53,908 nucleotides of DNA, taken from an uncultured Lachnospiraceae bacterium. Lineage in GTDB: Bacteria > Bacillota > Clostridia > Lachnospirales > Lachnospiraceae. This document shows positions 9,759 to 18,601 of this stretch, piece after piece; within the stretch, counting starts at the first letter, position 1; the number at the start of each line of letters is the position of its first letter. The stretch covers positions 1 to 53,908 of the forward strand of contig CASWVG010000014.1 in NCBI GenBank assembly GCA_949472775.1, read 5' to 3'. A program made the translations under genes and the position numbers. The notes below the pieces were generated by a model, which was not told the DNA's origin, searched no databases, and saw nothing but the letters and a program-made list of their open reading frames with translations.

Positions 9759-10625
9759 TTAACGATTTTTTTTATGCAGGGCTAAAATCAATTCCCGCAG
9801 CACTTTGCAGGCGGTGGCGGTGGAAACGCCGCTTGGATCCAGCATGGGCGCCAGTTCGTTGACATCGGCTCCCACCACACGAGCCGTGCAGACTGTCTGA
9901 ATGGCTTCCAGAAGCATCAGGAAGCTGACGCCGCCCGCTTCCGGCGTACCCGTTCCGGGAAACGCGGAAGGATCCATGCAGTCTAGGTCGATGGTGAAGT
10001 AGACGGGAAGCTGCTGCTCTCGCAGGTTTGCAACGGTTTTTTCCAGGCCGTCAAACAGGAAGGGGTGCATATCCGTATGCGCGCCGGCAAAACGGAACTC
10101 CTCCCGGTCACCGCTTCGGATGCAGAACTGATGGATGCGGCCGTCGCCTACCAGTTCGTGGCATCGCCGCAGGACGCAGGCGTGGGAGAGTTCGGCTCCC
10201 AGATAATCGTCCCGCAGATCGGCGTGGGCGTCAAAGTGGATGATGTGAAGATCCGGGTACTGTTTCACCACGGCACGCACCGCGCCCAGCGTGACCAGAT
10301 GCTCGCCGCCAAGCAGCATGGGAAATTTCCCATCCCGCAGGATTTCGCAGGCGCGGGCCTCGATGTCTGCCAGTGCCGCCTCCGCGCTGCCAAAGCAAAG
10401 CTCCAGATCGCCGCTGTCAAATACGGCGCAGTCTGTCAGGTCTGTATCCTGATAGGGGCTGTAAGTCTCCAGGCCGAAACTCTCGTGGCGCATGGCGGCG
10501 GGACCGAACCGGGCGCCGGGCCGGAAACTGGTTGTGGAGTCGAAGGGCGCGCCATACAGGACCATCTGGGCACGCTCGTAACTGCAGTCACAGCCGATAA
10601 AAGTTTCAATATTGGGTTTCAGCAT
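9759..10625 (-). CDS. speB: Agmatinase
   Basis: A 288-residue ureohydrolase. The binuclear Mn ligands are present in GGEHLVTLGAV, HFDAHADLRDDY and IDLDCMDPSAFPG, followed by GTPEAGG, the family's substrate-loop motif. It hydrolyses agmatine to putrescine and urea. Lying immediately downstream of the arginine decarboxylase and spermidine synthase genes, it is called agmatinase rather than arginase. It starts three bases after the speE stop, indicating one transcript. Confidence 0.93.
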   Translation of the reverse strand: MLKPNIETFIGCDCSYERAQMVLYGAPFDSTTSFRPGARFGPAAMRHESFGLETYSPYQDTDLTDCAVFDSGDLELCFGSAEAALADIEARACEILRDGKFPMLLGGEHLVTLGAVRAVVKQYPDLHIIHFDAHADLRDDYLGAELSHACVLRRCHELVGDGRIHQFCIRSGDREEFRFAGAHTDMHPFLFDGLEKTVANLREQQLPVYFTIDLDCMDPSAFPGTGTPEAGGVSFLMLLEAIQTVCTARVVGADVNELAPMLDPSGVSTATACKVLRELILALHKKNR

Positions 10626-10628
10626 AAG

Positions 10629-11483
10629 TTATCCCTCCACTTCCCGCAGCATCTCTTCCAGAAACGCAGGCAGGCAGAATGCGCCTACATGGAGTCTGGG
10701 GGTATAGTAGCGCGTGTGCAGATTCAGCTTCTGCCACGCCGCCGTGTCCAGATCGTCGGTGGGATGATACTTCTTACTGGCAAAGCCGAACAGCCAGTAT
10801 CCCGCCGCATAGGTGGGGATATGGGCCTGGTAGACACGGCTGATGGGAAAGGTGCTGACAATGCGCTTGTGGCTGCGCTGCATGGCTCCGGCATCCTCAG
10901 CGTAGAAGGGACTTCCCTGCTGGTTTACCATGATGCCGTCCTCACGCAGCGCATTGTAGCAGCTGCCGTAAAACTCTCTGGTGAACAATCCCTCAGAAGG
11001 TCCGAAGGGGTCGGTGGAGTCCACAATGATGAGATCGTATGCCGCTTCCTGCCTGCGGATGAACTTCAACGCGTTCCCAAAGTGGATGTGGACCCGCCTG
11101 TCATCCATCCGGCAGGCGTTGCTGGGCAGATAAGTCCGGCAGGCTTCCACCACAAGAGGATCCATTTCCACCAGATCAATGTGTTCGACACGGTCATACC
11201 GGGTCAGCTCCCGCACCACGCCGCCGTCTCCCGCGCCGATGACCAGAATGTCCCGGATGCCGGCATGCACCGCCATAGGCACATGGGTAATCATCTCATC
11301 GTAAATAAATTCATCCCGCTCCGTCAGCATTACATTTCCGTCCAGAGTCAGCACCCGTCCAAATTCCGGCGTCTCGAAGATATCGATGCGCTGATAGTCG
11401 CTCTGCTTGGAATACAGGTGCCGGTTGACCCGGATGCTGTGCTTCACGTCCGGGGTATGAAATTCACTAAACCACATTTCCAT
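10629..11483 (-). CDS. speE: Spermidine synthase (polyamine aminopropyltransferase)
   Basis: A 284-residue aminopropyltransferase. The nucleotide-binding loop VIGAGDGGVVRE, the acidic LVEMDPLVVE, the catalytic VDSTDPFGPSEGLF with its Asp, and NQQGSPF are all in place. It transfers aminopropyl from decarboxylated AdoMet to putrescine. No AdoMet decarboxylase (speD) is in this window, although a complete alternative spermidine route (the carboxyspermidine pair) is in the same operon. AAGGAGG lies five to six bases before the ATG; a second ATG two codons later is possible. Confidence 0.93.
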   Translation of the reverse strand: MEMWFSEFHTPDVKHSIRVNRHLYSKQSDYQRIDIFETPEFGRVLTLDGNVMLTERDEFIYDEMITHVPMAVHAGIRDILVIGAGDGGVVRELTRYDRVEHIDLVEMDPLVVEACRTYLPSNACRMDDRRVHIHFGNALKFIRRQEAAYDLIIVDSTDPFGPSEGLFTREFYGSCYNALREDGIMVNQQGSPFYAEDAGAMQRSHKRIVSTFPISRVYQAHIPTYAAGYWLFGFASKKYHPTDDLDTAAWQKLNLHTRYYTPRLHVGAFCLPAFLEEMLREVEG

Positions 11484-11496
11484 TTTTTCCTCCTTA

Positions 11497-12936
11497 TTAT
11501 GCCAGCACGTTCAACCGCTCCAGATCCGGGTCCTCCGGCCCGGTCATGCTGCATCCCTTTTCCTTGGCGTATCTGATGTGTTCCAGAATCTCCGCTGTGA
11601 CCCGCTCTCCCGGGGCCAACAGAGGAATACCGGGTGGATAGCACATGACGAACTCGCTGCATACCCGCCCTTTGGTTTCCGCCAGCGGCAGGCTGAGTTT
11701 TTCCGCATAAAACGCCTCCTGGGGGCTCGCCACCACTTCCGGCTCCACATATTCCTGATTCAGAAGGCCGGTCGGATCCTTCTGGTAACGCCGCCGGATT
11801 TCCGCAAGAGCGCTGACCAGCCGTTCCACTTCCTGGGGCCGGTCACCCATAGACAGGTAGGCCAGAATGTTACCGATGTCGCCAAATTCAATTTGAATGT
11901 CGTATTCATCCCGCAGGATGTCGTACACCTCAATCCCTGCCAGACCGATGTCCAGAGTGTGGACGCTGAGCTTGGTAGTGTCGAAGTCGAACACTGAGTC
12001 ACCGTTCATCAATTCCCGGCCAAAGGCATAGTATCCGTCAACGGCGTTGATCTCCTGTCTGGCGTATTCCGCCAGATCGGCCACCTGATGGAACACGGTA
12101 CGGCCCCGCAGGGCTAGATTTCGGCGGCTGATATCCAGACTGGACATCAGCAGATAGCTGCCGGAGGTAGTCTGGGTCAGGTTGATGATCTGCCGCACAT
12201 ACCCCGCGTGGATATCGGGCCCGACCAGCAGAAGGCTGGACTGGGTCAGACTGCCGCCGCTCTTGTGCATGGATACGGAAGCCATATCTGCCCCTGCCGC
12301 CATTGCCGATACAGGCAGGCCGCCGCCAAAATAGAAGTGAGTGCCGTGTGCCTCGTCCGCCAGACATTTCATTCCGGCAGCGTGGGCCATTTTGACAATG
12401 GCACGCAGATCACTGCAGACACCGTAATAAGTAGGATTGTTTACAAGCACCGCCACCGCATGGGGATGCTCGGCGATGGCTTTGGCCACCTGTTCCCGGC
12501 GCATTCCCAGGGAAATGCCAAGCCGCTGATCTACGTCTGGATTGACGTACACCGGCACCGCGCCGCACAGAACCAGAGCGTTGATCACGCTTTTATGTAC
12601 GTTGCGGGGCAGGATGATTTCGTCTCCCCGTTTGCATGCGGCCAGAATCATGCTCTGCACGGAGCTTGTCGTGCCGCCCACCATCAGAAACGCATGAGCT
12701 GCGCCAAAGGCATCCGCTGCCAGTTTTTCTGCCTCCAGGATGACTGACACAGGGTGACAGAGGTTATCGAGCGGCTTCATGCTGTTCACGTCCACGCCGA
12801 TGCACTGCTTTCCCAGAAATGAGGTCAGTTCTGGATTGCCCCGGCCCCGCTTGTGGCCCGGCACGTCGAAGGGAACAACCCGCATTTGCCGGAAGGACTC
12901 CAGCGCCTCATAAATGGGTGCGCGGTTTTGATTCAT
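11497..12936 (-). CDS. speA: Arginine (Orn/Lys/Arg-family) decarboxylase
   Basis: Fold-type I PLP decarboxylase of about 479 residues. PFDVPGHKRGRGNPELTSFLG at the N-terminus, GGTTSSVQSMILAAC, DEAHGTHFYFGG and SMHKSGGSLTQSS with the PLP lysine are characteristic of the basic amino acid decarboxylases. Agmatinase downstream makes arginine the likely substrate, giving agmatine. I place the start at 12936 (MNQNRAPIYEAL) because family alignment begins there. A GTG at 13029 would add 31 basic residues and would run through the hairpin at 13006-13040. Neither start has a clear Shine-Dalgarno, which is notable. It is the first gene of the five-gene operon. Confidence 0.88.
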   Translation of the reverse strand: MNQNRAPIYEALESFRQMRVVPFDVPGHKRGRGNPELTSFLGKQCIGVDVNSMKPLDNLCHPVSVILEAEKLAADAFGAAHAFLMVGGTTSSVQSMILAACKRGDEIILPRNVHKSVINALVLCGAVPVYVNPDVDQRLGISLGMRREQVAKAIAEHPHAVAVLVNNPTYYGVCSDLRAIVKMAHAAGMKCLADEAHGTHFYFGGGLPVSAMAAGADMASVSMHKSGGSLTQSSLLLVGPDIHAGYVRQIINLTQTTSGSYLLMSSLDISRRNLALRGRTVFHQVADLAEYARQEINAVDGYYAFGRELMNGDSVFDFDTTKLSVHTLDIGLAGIEVYDILRDEYDIQIEFGDIGNILAYLSMGDRPQEVERLVSALAEIRRRYQKDPTGLLNQEYVEPEVVASPQEAFYAEKLSLPLAETKGRVCSEFVMCYPPGIPLLAPGERVTAEILEHIRYAKEKGCSMTGPEDPDLERLNVLA

Positions 12937-13005
12937 TTGATTGGAATGGGGTTGAAAATTTTTCAATTTTTTCTTACGCCTTCTTTCTGATTGCTGGCAA
13001 AACAA

Positions 13006-13040
13006 AACCGCAGGCTGCGCTGTATGCACAACTTGCGGTT
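13006..13040 (-). terminator. Attenuator-like terminator in the speA leader
   Basis: Read on the minus strand, AACCGCA pairs with TGCGGTT. Inside, TTGTGC pairs with GCGCAG (two G-T wobbles) around an ATACA loop, then TTTTGTTTTG follows. The hairpin sits about 70 bases before the speA ATG and inside the predicted transcript from 13399. It could be a regulated attenuator or the end of a separate small RNA. Confidence 0.55.
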
Positions 13041-13259
13041 ATCAGTCAGATAAACTTCATACTTCCGTTTTTCGGCAAAAGATCCATCATCAAAAAGGCG
13101 ATAGAAAAATGCAAATAACGGGATGCGGGCATCTGTTCAGATATACGGAAGATCAGAGTCTATATAGCAATACTACTTTTGCCACTCTTATTGACCGTTT
13201 CACAAGTCTGTGCACAGGGCACATTTCGGTTATGAAGTAACCAACTTATAAAATTTGAG

Positions 13260-13392
13260 CTTTTAACTCAATCAATAGGGTAGCGCAAAGCCACCAATCG
13301 GCAGTGGACCCGGCTGTCCGTATGGCCTTAACTCCTGAAGGAGTGGTCCGAGTAATTGCTTTGAAAAGACTCCGGAAAGGACCTTTTCAATT
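13260..13392 (-). ncRNA. Candidate structured leader RNA upstream of the polyamine operon
   Basis: Downstream of the minus-strand promoter the RNA is rich in pairing. GGTCC...GGACC encloses CCGGAGT...ACTCGG. Then come ACTCCT-TC-AGGAGT, GGAC...GTCC and CCAC...GTGG. A last stem is GGTGGC-TTTGC-GCTACC. The stretch is more GC-rich than its flanks, as functional RNAs often are. I tried to match it to c-di-GMP, cobalamin, guanidine, SAM, T-box and 6S patterns without success. It could be a riboswitch-like leader for speA or an independent small RNA ending at the 13006-13040 terminator. Confidence 0.4.
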
Positions 13393-13398
13393 GCTGAC

Positions 13399-13427
13399 AT
13401 GCTATCACAGGCTTGCCGTTTTGTCAA
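13399..13427 (-). promoter_or_regulatory. Sigma-A promoter for the polyamine operon leader
   Basis: On the minus strand a perfect TTGACA (-35) and TAGCAT (-10) are 17 bases apart, with TG one base before the -10 (extended -10). Transcription would start near 13392, giving a leader of about 450 nt before speA. Confidence 0.65.
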
Positions 13428-13586
13428 GGCTATATTAGCAAAAATGCCGCTTGCTGTTTTGGCGTTCCAAAAATATAATGATACATAAGGAAGCAAAAGG
13501 AAATCGAAAAGAACATGTCTTCCCAGACGGTCGCAGAGACTTTATGAGAATGGGAGAACGTGGCACGGATAAGCGGGTAGTGTTTT

Positions 13587-14540
13587 ATGAGACATAAAAG
13601 AATCAGAATATTGAAGTCGTTGTGTGTGATTGTCATGGCAGTATGTCTGATAAAGATCGGTCAGACATATGTATTGTCTGTAAGACATGTGGCGAGACAG
13701 GATGAACTGCGAAACATGCTGGAATATTCGGATGGAGAGCAGGAGCAGGAAAACGTCCTGTCTGGAACAGAGCAGAACCTGCGGGGGACAGAGAGGGGAC
13801 AGTCTGATGGCGAGACGCTGTCCTATAATGACGTCGGACAACAGACGGATGGCGGGGAAGAACAGGCAGGCGGTTTTGCAAAATCAGATGAGGAAACGAA
13901 AAGGGAGGGAGAACGTCAGCAGAAGCTGTGTGGAAGTGGCATACCCGGCGAAGAGGGCGGTCATCCCATATTGGGAAAATATAAGTCCCTGTATATGGAA
14001 AATGGGGATCTGGCAGGATGGCTTACCGTGGAGGGCACAAAGATCGACTATCCTGTCATGCAGTGTGAGGACGACGAATATTATCTGCATCATGATTTTG
14101 ACGGGAAGGACAGCAAGTATGGCTGCCTGTATGTACGGGAAAAGGCAGACCTGGAGGAGGGGACAAACTTCGTTATCTATGGACACAATATGAGGGACGG
14201 TTCCATGTTCGGGGAGCTGGATCTTTACCTGGAGGAGGAATTTTACCGGGAGCACTCCCGTATTTCCTTTGACACCCTTTATGAGGAACACACCTATGAA
14301 ATTCTTGCGGTGTTCCGTTCCCAGATTTATGGGGAAAAGGACGATGTGTTCAAATACTACCAGTTTTACGAGGCAGAAACCAAGGAAGAATTTGATGATT
14401 TTTATGAGAATATCAAGGAGCTTTCCCTGTATGATACGGGTGTGACAGCCAGGTTCGGGGACAAATTAATAACTTTGTCCACCTGCGCTTATCATGTGAA
14501 GGATGGAAGACTTGCGGTGGTGGCGAAGCGGATAGAATGA
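13587..14540 (+). CDS. srtB: Class B sortase
   Basis: A 317-residue membrane-anchored cysteine transpeptidase. One N-terminal membrane segment (about 9-28) is followed by a long, low-complexity acidic linker (about 45-125, rich in Glu, Gln, Gly), then the sortase fold. The linker is longer than usual. Catalytic residues are visible: His200 in YGHNM, Cys300 in LSTCAY, and Arg308 in GRLAVVAKR. DLAGWLTVEGTKIDYPVMQ and YYLHHDFDGKDSKYGCLY are typical of the SrtB class. It would cleave a sorting signal and join the substrate to peptidoglycan. No substrate with a sorting motif is encoded in this window. The ribosome site is weak (GCGGG). Confidence 0.93.
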   Translation: MRHKRIRILKSLCVIVMAVCLIKIGQTYVLSVRHVARQDELRNMLEYSDGEQEQENVLSGTEQNLRGTERGQSDGETLSYNDVGQQTDGGEEQAGGFAKSDEETKREGERQQKLCGSGIPGEEGGHPILGKYKSLYMENGDLAGWLTVEGTKIDYPVMQCEDDEYYLHHDFDGKDSKYGCLYVREKADLEEGTNFVIYGHNMRDGSMFGELDLYLEEEFYREHSRISFDTLYEEHTYEILAVFRSQIYGEKDDVFKYYQFYEAETKEEFDDFYENIKELSLYDTGVTARFGDKLITLSTCAYHVKDGRLAVVAKRIE

Positions 14541-14694
14541 TGAGGTCTGGACTGTATATGTAAAAACAGGAATGCATTCTTCCATAACCGGGGCGATGGC
14601 TTTTAAGGAAATTGTCGGAATAAATGATTGTAGGATGGATGAGAATGTGCGAAAATAGATGAGACAAACTTTTTGTGCGAAGGAGGAGTTCAAT

Positions 14695-15378
14695 ATGCAG
14701 TACAGAATTATCGGAGATACCATGCCGGCTGTGGAGGTTTTGTTTGATGCGCCGGGGGAGGCAATGTATACCCAGTCGGGAGGCATGGCTTGGATGTCGG
14801 AAGGGATCACCATGGATTCCAATATGAAAGGCGGTCTGGGAAAGAGTATCGGCCGGATGTTTTCAGGGGAGTCACTTTTTATGGCAACTTACAGGGCGGA
14901 GCGGGCAGGAAGTATGATCGCTTTTGCGTCAACCGTTGCCGGGGAAGTGCTTCCTGTTGATGTGGGCACAAATGGCGGCCTGATCTGTCAGAAGGGGGCG
15001 TTTCTCTGCGCGCAGGAGAGCGTAAATCTGAACATAACTTTTACGAAAAAGTTTTCTGCCGGGCTGTTCGGCGGTGAGGGGTTTATTCTGCAGGATATCA
15101 GCGGCAGCGGCATGGTATTTCTGGAGATTGACGGAAACAGGGTGGAGAAAAATCTGGCGCCCGGGGAAGTTCTGAAGGTTGACACGGGAAATGTGGTTGC
15201 TTTTGAGAGGAGCGTCAGCTATGAGATCGAGACTGTGAAGGGGATTAAGAATATCCTCCTGGGCGGTGAAGGGTTGTTTCTGACGAAGCTGACGGGACCC
15301 GGTAAGGTGATTCTCCAGACCCAGAACTTTAATGAGTTTGCGGGGCGGATTATCCGGATGGTGCCGTCGTCGAGATAG
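14695..15378 (+). CDS. AIM24/TIGR00266 family protein
   Basis: A 227-residue protein with the repeated beta-strand architecture of the AIM24 family. MAWMSEGITMDSNMKGGLGKSIGRMFSGESLFMATY near the N-terminus and AGEVLPVDVGTNGGLICQKGAFLCAQ in the middle are the family's signature regions, and LAPGEVLKVDTGNVVAFE follows. Biochemical function is unknown; family members have been linked to membrane or stress functions. GAAGGAGGAG precedes the ATG at 14695; an ATG 36 bases upstream has no ribosome site. A terminator at 15450 separates it from the kinase operon, so it is not clearly part of that system. Confidence 0.88.
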   Translation: MQYRIIGDTMPAVEVLFDAPGEAMYTQSGGMAWMSEGITMDSNMKGGLGKSIGRMFSGESLFMATYRAERAGSMIAFASTVAGEVLPVDVGTNGGLICQKGAFLCAQESVNLNITFTKKFSAGLFGGEGFILQDISGSGMVFLEIDGNRVEKNLAPGEVLKVDTGNVVAFERSVSYEIETVKGIKNILLGGEGLFLTKLTGPGKVILQTQNFNEFAGRIIRMVPSSR

Positions 15379-15449
15379 AGGACGGCAGCGGTATATGCAG
15401 AACATAGGTATTTTGGTTAAATGGGGATTTACTTATTTTATGGGTTGAT

Positions 15450-15490
15450 AAAAAGCTACTTTAAAGTATACTACTTATAGGTAGCTTTTT
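15450..15490. terminator. Bidirectional-looking terminator before the kinase operon
   Basis: AAAAAGCTAC (15450-15459) pairs with GTAGCTTTTT (15481-15490), and AAGTA-TAC-TACTT pairs inside. A TTTTTT run closes the right arm. The rest of 15379-15617 has no gene. It contains a possible promoter (TTGCAA at 15570, TACTAA at 15593, 17 apart) for the operon that begins at 15618. Confidence 0.75.
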
Positions 15491-15617
15491 TCTTAATGCG
15501 GAACAGACCGAATCTACGAGGAAGAGAGTCAGTTTTGCTGACAAATATATGAAAAACGAGTATAAGTTATTGCAATCAGGAAACAAAGCAGATACTAAAT
15601 AAAAGGGAGAACCTATA

Positions 15618-16916
15618 ATGGCAGCAGGAAACAGTAACAACAGCGGTGGTGGAAACGGATCCATATTTATAGCGATATTAGCTCTTATAATTCTTTTTTG
15701 GCCGATAGGTCTAACTGGCGGAGAAGAGGGTAGTGAGGTGGTGCTTATTATCTGGTGGCTGGTTCTTATATGCATTGTCTGTGTGATAAACAGCGCATCC
15801 AAAGCAGCAAAAAGCAATTCGGCAGCTACATATATAGAACCTACATTTCAATTGCTGACGCCCAAAATTGAATCGGAAGATCAGTCATATGTTACCGTTT
15901 CAGAGGAAACTCTTAAGGCAGACACAAGTCTTTTTCATGAGGCATTAATGGATAATTACAATGAGATGCGGGAACGGGTGAATAAGTTAAACCGGGAAAT
16001 AGATGATATTTTGGTAGAACAAGCCAATATCGACAGCAGGATTAGCGGAGTTTATTCAAAAATCAATAAAATCAAAGAATTTGATGATAAACCGTTTTGG
16101 ATGCCGAAAAGAAAGTATCTTAAACAGAGAGAGCCAGATCTTTTACGAATGCAAGAAGATATTTTGCAGTATGAGAAAAGAAAAGAGAAAAATGAAGATG
16201 TTTTAAAACATAAAAAGGATGAAATAGCTGGGTTAAAAATTCATTTATCAGATGAAACAGATCATGCTTATGAATTGCTAAAAGATGCATTGGATCAGAT
16301 AAAGCAGTCCTGTCACATTTCGGGAGCCCCAGACATAAAAAGAAGTGATGTGGATGTGTCACAAAGAAATAAAGATTTGAGGAATATTCAGTGTAAGATA
16401 GAACCTTATTCTATGAGACTGAATAATTACCGTTTCTATTTTTTCCCAAATGTCATATGCGTTTTTTCAGGATGGAATAAATTGGTTGGAATATACAAAA
16501 CGAAAGCGATACAGGGATCAATTGAAGTAAGAGAGATACCTAAAACAGAAAATATGCAGCATGTTTATGACGATACGACAGTGATAAAGAAAGACATTGC
16601 ACATGAAAATTTGTATACCGATGCAGGTGGTTCACAGGATATAAGTTTTACGAGTAACCCAGTGCAGACAAATGATGCACAGCAAGAATATTATCTGGAG
16701 TGTTCCGTTTATCTGACACTTTGCGGATGGCATTTAAAGTATGAGGTGAGTTCTTATAATAATTGTGAGCTCCTTCAAAAAGCAATTAGTGCATACGCCA
16801 GTAAGGACAGAATTCCGATGCTGTTGGAGCTTTTGCAGCGATGTTCCATCGGAGATGACGTCCAAATGATAAAAAAACATATCGGGAATCATGACAGGGA
16901 GGGCAGACATGGATGA
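15618..16916 (+). CDS. Membrane-anchored coiled-coil protein, first gene of the phospho-signalling operon
   Basis: A 432-residue protein I do not recognise. After a Gly/Ser/Asn-rich N-terminus there are two hydrophobic segments (about 16-32 and 41-58), separated by an acidic GGEEGSE loop, so the body is likely cytoplasmic. Residues about 105-240 are highly charged and helical (NEMRERVNKLNREIDDILVE and onward), predicted coiled coil. The C-terminal part (about 250-432) is globular, with a short motif YYLECSVYLTLCGWHLKYEVSSYNN. The coding end overlaps the kinase start by eight bases, so the two are translationally coupled. It may anchor or act as the sensor/scaffold for the kinase; that is inference. 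GGGAGA precedes the ATG. Confidence 0.8.
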   Translation: MAAGNSNNSGGGNGSIFIAILALIILFWPIGLTGGEEGSEVVLIIWWLVLICIVCVINSASKAAKSNSAATYIEPTFQLLTPKIESEDQSYVTVSEETLKADTSLFHEALMDNYNEMRERVNKLNREIDDILVEQANIDSRISGVYSKINKIKEFDDKPFWMPKRKYLKQREPDLLRMQEDILQYEKRKEKNEDVLKHKKDEIAGLKIHLSDETDHAYELLKDALDQIKQSCHISGAPDIKRSDVDVSQRNKDLRNIQCKIEPYSMRLNNYRFYFFPNVICVFSGWNKLVGIYKTKAIQGSIEVREIPKTENMQHVYDDTTVIKKDIAHENLYTDAGGSQDISFTSNPVQTNDAQQEYYLECSVYLTLCGWHLKYEVSSYNNCELLQKAISAYASKDRIPMLLELLQRCSIGDDVQMIKKHIGNHDREGRHG

Positions 16917-18582
16917 CAGGACACAACTGAATCGGAATATCAATGCCACGATGCTTAACAGCCAGATTGCGAAAGATAGCGCTACAGATGACGGCCAGAT
17001 GTTCGAAAGAGAAATCAATGTGCCCGGGGAAATATTTGACGAAAAATATGTTGTTAAGTCGAAGATGGATGTTTCTACCGGAGAGGCAGATTTGTATATC
17101 TGCTCCGATGGAGTAAGTGAATTTGTGGTTAAGATATATCGCAGGAAAATGGCAGTTAAGGAGGAGATTACAGAGGTTCTAAAGGCAATTGATTCACCAT
17201 ATGTAGCCAAGGTGTTTGCAACGGGAGAGAGAAATGGATTTCACTATGAAATTATTCCTTATTATGAAAACGGAAGTCTTGAGGGGAAAAAGTTTTCATA
17301 TGAACAGTTAAAATCAACTATTATTCCTGCACTTAATGAAGGTTTAAAAGTTCTTCACGAAAAAGGGATCATTCATAAAGACTTAAAGCCGTCGAATATA
17401 ATGCTTGGAGACAACGGGCAGGATGTTGCCATTATAGATTTTGGCATCAGCTCTGTCAGAGAGGATGGCAATACGGTAATTGTGACGAGAACAGGGATGA
17501 CACCGGAGTATTCTGCTCCAGAAACATTTAAAAGTCTGTATTTGAGTGAATCGGATTATTACTCTCTGGGAATCACCTTATACGAACTGTACTGTGGACA
17601 CACCCCGTATGAGTTGATGAATCAGGATGAAATAGAGCAATTTGTTTCAGTCCAAAAGCTGCCGCTTCCGAGTGATATGAGGAGCGAAATGAAAGTGCTG
17701 ATTAGTGCTTTGACGTATTCGGACATTACCAATCGGAAGAATAAATCAAATCCAAACAGGCGGTGGGGGTATGAGGAAGTTCTTAAATGGTGTGTTGGGA
17801 TTAAGCAGCCAGTGCCCGGGGAAGGAGCGGAAACGACGATTCTGTCAGAGGATATCAGACCATACAGATTTTTGGGAGAAACATATACGGAAAAACAAAA
17901 ACTGGTAGCTGCATTGGCAGATCATTGGAAGGATGGCAAAAAGCAATTATTCAGAGGGCTTCTGTCTGCGTATTTTAAGGAATTTGACGCTGAAATTGCG
18001 GGGTTTTGTATGGATGCCGAAGAAGAGGTGGCTGAAGGGGATGAAGACTTGATTTTTTTTAGGACGTTATATAAAATTGATCCCTCAATGACATGTTTCC
18101 AGTGGAAAGGAAAACGGTACGAAGATCTTTCTCTTCTTGGAAATGAATTTCTAAACGGGTTGTGGACCAATCAGGAAGATGTATGCGGTTTTGTGGGAGA
18201 AATACTGGAAAAAGGCGTTTTTTCTCAATATGCACTTTGCATGGGTGAAGGTGATACACCAAGGGCTAATGCGATAAAGGCGATAGAATCTGCCTATCGC
18301 ACTTTTCAGGATGATAGTCGGGAAAAGACCGTGAATTCTTATCTACTTGCGTACATGCTGTCGGGCAGGAAGGTTTTGAACAAGGCAGGGGTGAAGTTTG
18401 AGTCGGTTCAGGATCTAACAGGTTTCCTAAAGGCGGCATTGGAGCGTTCGTACAGTGAATTTGAAGAAATATGTTTTGATTTGATTGATTATGGCTATGA
18501 GTTGGACGCGCAATTTGAAAGCTGGCTCATTGCTCTTGGAAATAAAGAAAAACTGGATCAGTGGAAAAAAGAGATGGATTGA
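16909..18582 (+). CDS. Hanks-type Ser/Thr protein kinase with C-terminal helical region
   Basis: 557 residues. Kinase domain about 41-300: the glycine loop is poorly conserved (VSTGEADLY), the ATP lysine is Lys75 in FVVKIY, the catalytic loop is HKDLKPSN (156-163, Lys in place of the usual Arg), IDFG is at 176-179 and APE at 203-205. The activation segment has several Thr residues (NTVIVTRTGMT). The C-terminal 230 residues are helical with no membrane segment or PASTA repeats, unlike PrkC at 46890. Thr-rich motifs at the N-terminus (RTQL) and near 320 (ETTILSED) look like possible FHA-binding phosphothreonine sites, as an inference. The start at 16909 has GGGAGGG six bases upstream. It overlaps the preceding gene. 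Confidence 0.9.
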   Translation: MDDRTQLNRNINATMLNSQIAKDSATDDGQMFEREINVPGEIFDEKYVVKSKMDVSTGEADLYICSDGVSEFVVKIYRRKMAVKEEITEVLKAIDSPYVAKVFATGERNGFHYEIIPYYENGSLEGKKFSYEQLKSTIIPALNEGLKVLHEKGIIHKDLKPSNIMLGDNGQDVAIIDFGISSVREDGNTVIVTRTGMTPEYSAPETFKSLYLSESDYYSLGITLYELYCGHTPYELMNQDEIEQFVSVQKLPLPSDMRSEMKVLISALTYSDITNRKNKSNPNRRWGYEEVLKWCVGIKQPVPGEGAETTILSEDIRPYRFLGETYTEKQKLVAALADHWKDGKKQLFRGLLSAYFKEFDAEIAGFCMDAEEEVAEGDEDLIFFRTLYKIDPSMTCFQWKGKRYEDLSLLGNEFLNGLWTNQEDVCGFVGEILEKGVFSQYALCMGEGDTPRANAIKAIESAYRTFQDDSREKTVNSYLLAYMLSGRKVLNKAGVKFESVQDLTGFLKAALERSYSEFEEICFDLIDYGYELDAQFESWLIALGNKEKLDQWKKEMD

Positions 18583-18601
18583 TAGAAGAAAGGGAGTCAG
18601 C

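Noticed and set aside
8423-11576. Long plus-strand ORFs of 479 and 503 codons opposite the polyamine genes
   Set aside because: They have no family similarity or ribosome sites, and they mirror high-GC codon use of well-supported minus-strand enzymes.
11497-13029. GTG 13029 as the speA start
   Set aside because: It would translate through the terminator-like hairpin and add 31 residues not found in the family.
12819-13118. Plus-strand ORF of 99 codons
   Set aside because: It overlaps the speA 5' end and its attenuator hairpin, without similarity to known proteins.
13270-13320. c-di-GMP-I riboswitch on the plus strand upstream of srtB
   Set aside because: A GCGCAAAGCC block resembles part of the motif, but the paired GGGCAAACC block and the closing receptor are missing, and the stronger promoter reads the other strand.
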